This document shows, piece by piece, positions 57,339-64,000 of a stretch of DNA of 64,000 nt (the first letter of the stretch is position 1; each line of letters begins with the position of its first letter). This DNA is from Microbulbifer harenosus (lineage in GTDB: Bacteria; Pseudomonadota; Gammaproteobacteria; Pseudomonadales; Cellvibrionaceae): NCBI RefSeq assembly GCF_005771435.1, contig NZ_VANI01000009.1:124001-188000 (forward strand), in the 5' to 3' direction. The notes beneath the pieces were generated by a model that made no database searches, was not told the origin of the DNA, and saw nothing but the letters and a program-made list of their open reading frames with translations. The translations under genes were made by a program, and so were the position numbers.

Positions 57339-57391
57339 GGTTATCTAGGCGGAACAACAATAAAATACCCCAAGATCGATTGGCCACTTAG

Positions 57392-57462
57392 TGCACCATC
57401 CCTTCTGTAAATTTGCCCGCTCTTAAATCATGTGCAGGCGAATTTACAAAAGGGATGGTGCA
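57392..57462. repeat. 29-bp inverted repeat with 13-bp spacer
   Basis: Arms 57392-57420 and 57434-57462 are complementary at 26 of 29 positions; both end in TGCACCATCCCTT (outer side). The right arm is the start of the Imm11-like ORF, whose ATG (57430) lies in the spacer. There is no T-run, so it is not a simple terminator. It could be the scar of an inverted duplication or a structured leader that hides the start codon. Confidence 0.85.
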
Positions 57463-57825
57463 ACCGAGGCAGATATCGGAATACTGACATTCTGTTCACT
57501 GGTGTTAACCGAGGGGGCATGGTCGGAGCTGAAAGAGATTGCTGAACGGTACGGCCATTTATTGCCTTGGCAATATGGTGAGCGCAGGCTTTGGTTGTGG
57601 AACGTTACCAATGTGGCGAACGTGCTTGATAGGGACCGCAGCAGCTTAAATCATTTTGGTGGCGTTTCACATCCTGTATTCACCGCAGACAAGTTGACAG
57701 ATAACCCGGTGTTCAAATTGCGCGAAGATAATTACACCGCCATCTATTGCACGTACACATTCCGTCAACTGATCGAAAACCACAATTTCACAGGGCTCGA
57801 GTTCGAGGCGTTGGACGTCGCCTAA
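57430..57825 (+). CDS. Imm11/DUF1629-like immunity-type protein, probably N-terminally truncated
   Basis: 131 residues. From residue ~25 on it follows the Imm11 (DUF1629) pattern as I know it: LVLTEGAWSELKEIAERYGHLLPW, then the aromatic strand RLWLWNVTNVANVLDRDRSS (an N-V-x5-LDRxRS signature), FKLREDNYTAIYCTYTFRQLIENHNFTGLEFEAL at the end. Full members are usually about 180-200 residues, so 50-60 N-terminal residues appear lost; a stop codon precedes the ATG and no ribosome site is present. Imm11 proteins neutralise polymorphic toxins in contact-dependent competition. No toxin gene is nearby. The stop lies 20 bp before the helicase gene, so the two could share a transcript. It may be a decaying remnant. 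Confidence 0.55.
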   Translation: MCRRIYKRDGATEADIGILTFCSLVLTEGAWSELKEIAERYGHLLPWQYGERRLWLWNVTNVANVLDRDRSSLNHFGGVSHPVFTADKLTDNPVFKLREDNYTAIYCTYTFRQLIENHNFTGLEFEALDVA

Positions 57826-57845
57826 CAATAAATGCAGGTAAAACC

Positions 57846-60800
57846 ATGACCGACCAACAGCCATCAACCGTCAAGATCCACGCAGTGCTTGTTGAAAAAA
57901 TTAACTTCGCCTGCCACCAGAGCGCTTTCGCGGTGCTGCGCTCGCTGAAAGTCGAGAATCTGGATGAAACACAGGATCTGTCTGATCTGGTGATAACACT
58001 GGAGGCTTCCCCGGCCTTCCTGAAGCCGAAGACCTGGACGATCGACCGGATCTCTGCCGGTGGCGAGCTGGCGGTCAAGGATCGTGATCTGCAACTCGAC
58101 GGCGGCTTTCTGTTCGGGTTGACGGAATCCATGCGGGGCACTGTGTATGTTCGCGTACAGCGCGCTGGAGCGTTGCTGGCGGAGCAAGGTATCGAGGTGC
58201 AATTGCTGGCCTGCAACGAGTGGGGTGGCACGGCTTATATGCCGGAACTGCTGGCCGCGTTCAGTACCCCGAACGACCCGGCGGTAGACCGTGTGTTGGG
58301 GCAGGCCAGCCAGATTCTGAAAAAGGCCGGCAAACCCGCCGCCATCAATGGCTACGAGGGAGGCAGTCGCGAAGCCGTGTGGCTGATGGCGTCGGCCATC
58401 TACTCCGCCGTCGTCAAACTGCAATTGGGTTACGCGCTGCCACCTTCCAGTTTTGAGCGTAATGGCCAGAAAATTCGTCTACCCGCCCAGATTGAGAGCG
58501 GCAAACTGGCCACTTGTCTGGATTCCACACTGCTATTCGCCGCGGCGTTTGAGCAGGCGGGGCTCAATCCGATGGTTGTATTGGTCGAGGGGCATGCGCT
58601 CGTCGGTCTCTGGCTACAGCCAGACAATTTCTCCAGCGTGGTGGTCACCGAGGGCGAAGTGCTGCGCCAGCGGCTGCCTCTGAAGGAGTTGATCCTGATT
58701 GAAACCACGCTCGTCACGTCTCATCCGGCAGTCCCTTTTTCCAAAGCAGTACAGCAGGGGGCTGAAGCGGTAGCGCTGGAAAAGGAGAAGGAGTTCGTTG
58801 CGGTGGTGGATATCCGCCGTGCGCGGGCGCACTGCATTCATCCGATCAGTCTGAAGGCGCCGTCTGCTTCTCCCGCAACGGACGGTATTGATTCTGAGTT
58901 TATCGAGCCCGATTTGGAAGCGGCCCCCGATTTGCCGGATTTTCCCGTATCTGAACCGGACGATCCCACCGTGAACACACCCGGTGGCCGCCTGGATCGC
59001 TGGCAGCGCAAGCTGCTGGATCTTTCCGCGCGCAATCCGCTGCTCAATCACAAGCCGGGTAAAACCAGCCTCACGTTTGTCTGTAACGATCCGGGTGCGC
59101 TGGAAGATGTGCTGGCCACCGGCGCGCGCATTTCTATTTCGCCCTTCCCGAAATTGCAGGGGCAGGATCAGGACGAGGATATCTTCCGTCAGCGCACCGG
59201 TCAGGAACTGAAGCACGAATACGCGCGGGACGCGCTGGACAAGAAACAGTTGCTGGTGGAGCTCACCGGTGAGGAGCTGGAGAAGCGCGCGGTGGAAATC
59301 TACCGCAAGGCACAGACGTCACTGAAAGAAGGCGGTTCCAACACGCTGTTTCTGGCCATCGGCTTTCTGTTGTGGAAGCCGCAGGACAAGGGCGACCGCC
59401 GCTACCGCGCGCCGCTGATCCTGTTGCCCGTCTCCCTGGAGCGCAAATCCGTGCGCAGTGGCGTGAAGATGGTTGCGAGCGAAGATGAACCCAGGTTCAA
59501 CACTACTCTGCTGGAACTACTGAAAAAGGATTTCGGCATCGAGATCGGCGGTTTACAGGGTGCCCTGCCACAGGATCACAGCGGTATCGACGTGGCGGGT
59601 ATCTGGCACCGGGTGCGCCACGCGATCAAGGATGTACCTGGGTTCGAAGTGATCGAAGATGTGGCGCTTGGCCATTTCTCCTTTGCTAAGTACCTGATGT
59701 GGAAAGACCTGGTGGATCGGGCCGATGCCCTGAAAGAAAACCCGGTGGTGAAGCATCTGCTGGATACGCCCCGCGAGCCCTACGAGAGCGATATCCGCTT
59801 TGTCGACCCCGGGGATATCGACCGCGAATACACGCCGGCGGATTTACTGACGCCGCTGCCCGCAGATTCGTCACAGATGTCGGCGATCGCCACTGCAGAC
59901 CGCGGCAAGGATTTTGTGATTATCGGCCCGCCCGGAACCGGCAAAAGCCAGACCATCAGCAATCTGATTGCGCACATGCTGGGCACCGGCAAAAAAGTGC
60001 TGTTCGTATCCGAAAAGACCGCAGCACTGGAAGTGGTGCACCGTCGCCTGAAGGACATCGGCCTTGGACAGTTCTGCCTGGAGTTGCATTCCAGTAAGGC
60101 GAAAAAGGCCGACGTGCTGGCGCAGCTGGGCAGTTCCTGGAACAGCTTTTCCCAGGCGGGCGTCAACAACTGGCTGGTGGAGGCGGATCGCCTCAAGGCA
60201 TTGCGCGATCGCCTGAACCGGGTCGTCAACGCCCTGCATACACCTCGACGTAATGGATTGACCGCGCACTACGCCATCGGCGTTAAGGTGCGCGATGAAG
60301 CGTTGGCGGCGAAGGTGAAACTCAGCTGGCCCTGTGCAGACCATCACGATCAGGCGCAATTGCAGAAACTGCGGGAAATGGCCGGGCTGCTGAGTGTACA
60401 GGCCAGGGCAGTGGGCAACCTCGCCGACCATCCACTCAAACTGATAGCCAATCACGACTGGCGCCCACAGTGGCAGGAATCTGTAGTAAAGGCCACAGGA
60501 CTGCTGAAGGCCAGTGCTCAGCAGGTAGCTGGCAGCCTGGCGGCGTTGCAGAAGGCTGCAGGACTCGCCTTTGGAGAGGTGGATCTATCAAGGCTCGCGG
60601 CGGTGGCGGAACTCGGGCAGGTATTGCTGGATGCCTATCGCAAGCAGGCGGCATTTGCGCTGGAGCCGGATGCAGCCGATCGCCTGGATGCGCTGGAGGA
60701 GGCGGTTACCCAGCTCAAAGCCTATATCACCCAGCAGTCGCAATTGAGTTGCCGCTATGAAGATCTCGCCTGGAAAAAGCTCGATGCCGATGCGCTGGAG

Positions 60801-63119
60801 CAGGCGTTGCGTGACGCCAACGAGACCTGGTGGCCAAAAAGCTTCTTTGCCAAACGCAAGGTTATTAAAAATATCTGCAGCAATGGCGCCCTAGGTGAGC
60901 CGGACCCGGAGAACGATATCCCGGTGTTGAAACAATTGCGGGAAACCGGCAACCGGATCGACAAACTCGACAGCACACTGACGGGGCTGCGTGCATGGAA
61001 TTCCTATAACTCCAATCCGGACGATATCGCATCGCTCCAGCAACTCGGCGCCCGCGCTCGCACGGCCGTTGGTAAACTCGCTGACGATGCCGAATCCCTG
61101 GGAACACTTCGCGCGGCTGTGCGCAGGTTGTTGTTCGATGCCAATGATCTGCTTGCGCCGGAGGCGTCTGTCGGTCGCGCTGTAGTGCAATTCCTGGAAA
61201 CATTGAAGCGCTTCAATGCCGTCAGAGAAAAATTCGAAGCGCTGATCGGAAGCGGGCTGGAGGACGATTGGGAGGGGAATTCTCGGACGCTCCCGGCAGT
61301 CGGCGCGCTTTGCCAGCAGATTATTGACCACCATATCTCCCTGAAAGACTGGTGTGCCTGGGTGCGCAGGCGCGCCGAGGCGCTGGATTACCAGATGGGT
61401 CCTCTGGTTGCGGCTATCGAAAGTGGCGGTGTAGAACCGGGAGAAGTGGTCGAAGTGTTCGAGGCGGCCTACTGCGCCTGGTGGTCGTCGGCAGTCATCG
61501 GTGAAGATGACGTGTTGAGGACATTCTCGACTCCAGAACATGAATCCGCGATTCAAAACTTCCGTGTGCTGGATACCCAGTTCAGCAAACTGACCGCTCA
61601 GTACATTGCCGCGAAGTTGGGCGGACAGGTCCCGAATCCGGACGATGTCAAACGCAGTTCCTCCTGGGGCGTGCTGCGTCACGAGCTGCAGAAAAAGACC
61701 CGGCATAAGCCGGTGCGGCAGATGATGGAAGAAATTCCGGATGTGGTTACCTCTCTCGCACCCTGCCTGATGATGTCGCCGCTGTCCATTGCCCAGTACC
61801 TGTCGGCCGGGCAGGCGATGTTTGATGTTGTGATTTTCGACGAGGCCTCCCAGATCACCGTTTGGGATGCCGTGGGCTCACTGGCGCGGGGCAAGCAGGT
61901 GATCATCGCCGGCGACCCGAAACAGATGCCGCCCACCAATTTCTTTGCCCGCGCCGATGATGACCCGGATGATGAACAGGAAACCGAAGGCGATCTGGAA
62001 AGTATTCTGGATGAGCTGATCGGGGCGAGCATTCCACAGCGCGTACTCAATCTTCACTACCGCTCACGGCGCGAGAGCCTGATTGCATTCTCCAACAGCC
62101 GCTACTACGACAGCTCGCTGATTACCTTCCCGGCCCCGGTGCATCCCGATAAAGGTGTATCGCTGGTGCGCCCCGAAGGTTTCTACGCGCGCGGTAAGGC
62201 GCGGCACAATCAGGGTGAGGCCAAGGCCATCGCCGCCGAAATCGTGCGGCGCCTCACCTCGCCGGATGTGGCGGTGCGCAGCCAGTCCATTGGTGTGGTG
62301 ACATTCAATACCGAACAGCAGACACTGATCGAAGACCTGCTGGACAAGGCCCGCGCCGAAGACCCATCCATCGAGTGGGCCTTCTCCGATGAGACAATCC
62401 TGGAGCCGGTATTCGTTAAGAATCTGGAAACCGTGCAGGGGGATGAGCGGGATGTAATCCTGTTCAGTATCACCTTCGGCCCGGATGAAACGGGCCATAT
62501 GACCATGAACTTCGGCCCCCTCAACCGCACCGGCGGTGAGCGGCGCCTGAACGTCGCCATGACCCGCGCGCGCTCAGAGATGGTCGTGTTCGCCACCATA
62601 TCACCGGAACGCATAGACCTTTCGCGCACCAAGGCCCGCGCCGTCGCCGATCTCAAACACTTCCTGGAATACGCGGAGCGTGGCCCTGTTGCCCTGGCTG
62701 CAGCGGTACGGGGATCTGTTGGGGATTTTGAATCGCCATTCGAAGTGGCGGTTGCTCGAGGACTCCAGGACAAAGGCTGGACGGTACATCCCCAGATCGG
62801 AGTATCTGCCTACCGCATCGATCTCGGCATTGTTCACCCAGACGAGCCCGGTATTTATCTGGCCGGCGTCGAGTGCGATGGTGCGATGTACCACAGCTCA
62901 GCCTACGCAAGAGAGCGGGACAAAATCCGCCAGGGGATGCTTGAAGGGTTAGGCTGGACCCTGTTCCGTGTCTGGTCCACGGACTGGTGGACCAATCGTG
63001 CAAAAGCTCTTGAGGAACTCCACCTCGCACTCGAGCAGCACTTGGAAAAGACTCGAAAATTAAAGGTGCAAAGAGAAATTCTGTTGGAAAGCAACTCAGC
63101 TGAAGCCGTCTCCGATTAG
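57846..63119 (+). CDS. DUF4011/superfamily-1 helicase/PD-(D/E)xK nuclease fusion, Hhe-type anti-phage protein
   Basis: 1757 residues from ATG 57846; 33 upstream in-frame codons overlap the previous ORF in another frame. Regions: 1-370, variable, with a transglutaminase-like pattern around Cys224, His250 and Asp260; DUF4011 from about 380 (LDRWQRKLLDLSARNPLLN); SF1 helicase with Walker A GPPGTGKSQT at 694-703, Walker B VIFDEASQ at ~1330, GDPKQMPPT, LNLHYRSRRES, VQGDERDVILFS and the motif VI region LNVAMTRARSEMVVF; C-terminal MTES_1575/Vsr-like nuclease with Glu1633, Asp1659 and Glu1676-x-Asp1678 (VECDG). DUF4011-helicase-Vsr is the layout of the Hhe system reported by Gao and colleagues in 2020 as a single-gene phage defence. 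All catalytic motifs are intact. Confidence 0.88.
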   Translation: MTDQQPSTVKIHAVLVEKINFACHQSAFAVLRSLKVENLDETQDLSDLVITLEASPAFLKPKTWTIDRISAGGELAVKDRDLQLDGGFLFGLTESMRGTVYVRVQRAGALLAEQGIEVQLLACNEWGGTAYMPELLAAFSTPNDPAVDRVLGQASQILKKAGKPAAINGYEGGSREAVWLMASAIYSAVVKLQLGYALPPSSFERNGQKIRLPAQIESGKLATCLDSTLLFAAAFEQAGLNPMVVLVEGHALVGLWLQPDNFSSVVVTEGEVLRQRLPLKELILIETTLVTSHPAVPFSKAVQQGAEAVALEKEKEFVAVVDIRRARAHCIHPISLKAPSASPATDGIDSEFIEPDLEAAPDLPDFPVSEPDDPTVNTPGGRLDRWQRKLLDLSARNPLLNHKPGKTSLTFVCNDPGALEDVLATGARISISPFPKLQGQDQDEDIFRQRTGQELKHEYARDALDKKQLLVELTGEELEKRAVEIYRKAQTSLKEGGSNTLFLAIGFLLWKPQDKGDRRYRAPLILLPVSLERKSVRSGVKMVASEDEPRFNTTLLELLKKDFGIEIGGLQGALPQDHSGIDVAGIWHRVRHAIKDVPGFEVIEDVALGHFSFAKYLMWKDLVDRADALKENPVVKHLLDTPREPYESDIRFVDPGDIDREYTPADLLTPLPADSSQMSAIATADRGKDFVIIGPPGTGKSQTISNLIAHMLGTGKKVLFVSEKTAALEVVHRRLKDIGLGQFCLELHSSKAKKADVLAQLGSSWNSFSQAGVNNWLVEADRLKALRDRLNRVVNALHTPRRNGLTAHYAIGVKVRDEALAAKVKLSWPCADHHDQAQLQKLREMAGLLSVQARAVGNLADHPLKLIANHDWRPQWQESVVKATGLLKASAQQVAGSLAALQKAAGLAFGEVDLSRLAAVAELGQVLLDAYRKQAAFALEPDAADRLDALEEAVTQLKAYITQQSQLSCRYEDLAWKKLDADALEQALRDANETWWPKSFFAKRKVIKNICSNGALGEPDPENDIPVLKQLRETGNRIDKLDSTLTGLRAWNSYNSNPDDIASLQQLGARARTAVGKLADDAESLGTLRAAVRRLLFDANDLLAPEASVGRAVVQFLETLKRFNAVREKFEALIGSGLEDDWEGNSRTLPAVGALCQQIIDHHISLKDWCAWVRRRAEALDYQMGPLVAAIESGGVEPGEVVEVFEAAYCAWWSSAVIGEDDVLRTFSTPEHESAIQNFRVLDTQFSKLTAQYIAAKLGGQVPNPDDVKRSSSWGVLRHELQKKTRHKPVRQMMEEIPDVVTSLAPCLMMSPLSIAQYLSAGQAMFDVVIFDEASQITVWDAVGSLARGKQVIIAGDPKQMPPTNFFARADDDPDDEQETEGDLESILDELIGASIPQRVLNLHYRSRRESLIAFSNSRYYDSSLITFPAPVHPDKGVSLVRPEGFYARGKARHNQGEAKAIAAEIVRRLTSPDVAVRSQSIGVVTFNTEQQTLIEDLLDKARAEDPSIEWAFSDETILEPVFVKNLETVQGDERDVILFSITFGPDETGHMTMNFGPLNRTGGERRLNVAMTRARSEMVVFATISPERIDLSRTKARAVADLKHFLEYAERGPVALAAAVRGSVGDFESPFEVAVARGLQDKGWTVHPQIGVSAYRIDLGIVHPDEPGIYLAGVECDGAMYHSSAYARERDKIRQGMLEGLGWTLFRVWSTDWWTNRAKALEELHLALEQHLEKTRKLKVQREILLESNSAEAVSD

Positions 63120-63147
63120 GTGAAATGGAAAACAATTAGGTAGTGAT

Positions 63148-63312
63148 ATGAATTCTGGCGTTCTAAAAATACAAGCTTCATATGACTGCGCACGCCAATT
63201 TTTCGGAGAATTTCCAGCTAATGGTTCTGATCTGGGTACTGTCGAGTACACAGATATGATTCGCTCACTGTTGGAGGAAATCCCGCAGAATTGCGTGCAT
63301 CTCTACGACTAA
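63148..63312 (+). CDS. Small ORF following the helicase gene, unknown
   Basis: 54 residues (MNSGVLKIQASYDCARQFF...IPQNCVHLYD), ATG 63148, 28 bp after the helicase stop, with TTAGGTAG upstream as a modest ribosome site. Composition is protein-like: amphipathic, two cysteines, no low-complexity. It has no recognised family. It could be an accessory peptide of the defence gene or the start of a gene cut by rearrangement. A GGGGGA/TCCCCC hairpin (63313-63333) directly follows the stop. Confidence 0.4.
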   Translation: MNSGVLKIQASYDCARQFFGEFPANGSDLGTVEYTDMIRSLLEEIPQNCVHLYD

Positions 63313-63379
63313 GGGGGATGTCGTATGTCCCCCCAAAAGGAGGCTCGTGGCCCCCTTGTGTTGTCATCAGCCTGTTCCA

Positions 63380-64000
63380 TTAAAACCGAAAGGTATAGGA
63401 CCCAGTTAGCAAAGCAGGTCGGTCACCATCTACCGCGAACTGGGTGTATTCCAGCCCCAGTTCCCCGATTGGGGCGTTCCATACGGCAAATACACCGTAG
63501 AAGGGATCCTGGCCGTTTTCGCTTCTCGTGCCTTCATACCTATAGATTCCGGATACCGGAGGTTCTTCCGAGTCTTCTTCATAAAAAAAGCCGGGGTCGT
63601 ATGTGTATTCCTGTATCAAGTTGGAATATGTAGCGATTCTCCAATATTGATATCCGGCCGAGAATCCGACATAGAAGGGTTGTTGCATGTCGGTGTGCAC
63701 CCGGACGGATGCTCCGAGTGCGCGCCCGGCGAACGACATGGTTCCCTGAACTCTGCCTTCCTGGCCAATGAGCTCGAGGTCGCCATACTCGTAATCTACG
63801 CGAGTGTCGCTTTCGCCGATATCGTACAGGCCGAGTTCGAAGGCGATGTAGCGGTTGTATTGATAGCCGCCTACCACGGAGAAGCCGAAACTGCGGTCCT
63901 TAGTAAAGTCTTCGGCCTTTTCGTCGAGCTCCAGGCTCGCTACCCCGATGCTGCTGCGGAGGTAGGTTTTGTCCAGGAAGCCCGGGCTCTGGTCGCTGAC
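63380..64000 (-). CDS. Outer membrane beta-barrel protein, 5' end beyond the window
   Basis: 206 C-terminal residues are visible; the frame is open through the right edge with no stop, so a GTG at 63877 is internal. Alternating strands such as FGFSVVGGYQYNRYIAFELGLYDIG, GASVRVHTDMQQPFYVGFSAGYQYWR and a C-terminal LTGSYTFRF (terminal Phe) mark a small 8-stranded barrel of the OmpA-like/OMP_b-brl type. It opens ...FLDKTYLRSSIGVASLELDEKAED, an expected first strand, so little beyond the signal peptide is missing. Function unknown. It probably marks the return to core chromosome after the insert. Confidence 0.75.
   Translation of the reverse strand, partial: VSDQSPGFLDKTYLRSSIGVASLELDEKAEDFTKDRSFGFSVVGGYQYNRYIAFELGLYDIGESDTRVDYEYGDLELIGQEGRVQGTMSFAGRALGASVRVHTDMQQPFYVGFSAGYQYWRIATYSNLIQEYTYDPGFFYEEDSEEPPVSGIYRYEGTRSENGQDPFYGVFAVWNAPIGELGLEYTQFAVDGDRPALLTGSYTFRF

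Larger units (their letters stand above)
57119..57429. other. AT-rich leader region of the accessory insert
   Basis: 311 bases with lower GC than either side. It contains the tRNA terminator, a CRP-like palindrome and the left arm of a large inverted repeat, all listed separately. No gene of useful length is seen, and there is no integrase or transposase fragment. Confidence 0.5.

Noticed and set aside
57119-63379. Search for a direct repeat of the tRNA-Pro 3' end or an integrase marking island boundaries
   Set aside because: No second copy of the tRNA 3' sequence and no recombinase gene is visible between 57.1 and 63.4 kb, so I call an accessory insert but not an integrative element.

Overview
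The window reads as chromosome of a marine gammaproteobacterium. Synteny resembles Pseudomonas (gyrA-serC-pheA-tyrA/aroA-cmk-rpsA-ihfB-lapAB-pyrF, wbpM-tRNA-Asn-uvrB, thrS-infC-rpmI-rplT-pheST-ihfA-merR-tRNA-Pro). The dispersed palindromes, OmpW paralogues and fused oxidoreductase make a Cellvibrionales/Microbulbifer-like host my best guess; this is inference without a database search.

Layout. 1-2.2 kb: 5'-truncated glutamine-synthetase-family gene and an OmpW porin. 2.4-7.8 kb: a glycan or lipid-modification cassette of unknown product (GT4 glycosyltransferase, two methyltransferases, an alpha/alpha-toroid protein, a hexapeptide acyltransferase, a shikimate-kinase-like protein). 7.8-8.1 kb: two palindromic repeat elements. 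8.1-12.4 kb: an Lrp regulator divergent from a fused indolepyruvate ferredoxin oxidoreductase. 12.5-20.7 kb: envelope genes (OprP-like porin, TraB/GumN protein, two convergent glycosyltransferases, PagL lipid A deacylase), an alternative sigma-70 factor and two small envelope proteins. 21-27.6 kb: murQ, a VOC protein, a second OmpW, yciK-mupP-ubiG on the minus strand and an MTA/SAH deaminase. 27.8-40.6 kb: gyrA, the aromatic/serine block, rpsA, ihfB, lapAB and pyrF. 40.7-45.4 kb: a ComEA-like peptide gene, a three-gene remnant of an O-antigen locus and two tRNA-Asn. 45.6-57.1 kb: uvrB, a DMT transporter, tRNA-Val, the translation block, ihfA, a MerR regulator and tRNA-Pro.

57.1-63.3 kb is an accessory insert directly downstream of tRNA-Pro. 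It holds a very large DUF4011/superfamily-1 helicase with a C-terminal PD-(D/E)xK/Vsr-like nuclease, the architecture of the single-gene anti-phage system called Hhe. Ahead of it are an N-terminally truncated Imm11/DUF1629 immunity-type ORF, a 29-bp inverted repeat and a consensus-like CRP site; a 54-codon ORF follows. An outer-membrane beta-barrel gene runs off the right edge.

Dispersed palindromes occur at five intergenic sites. Three copies share the core CCATCCATGG yet have different, perfectly self-complementary arms. The Hhe locus and this repeat family are the two most interesting signals. No CRISPR array, complete insertion sequence, integrase or rRNA was seen.
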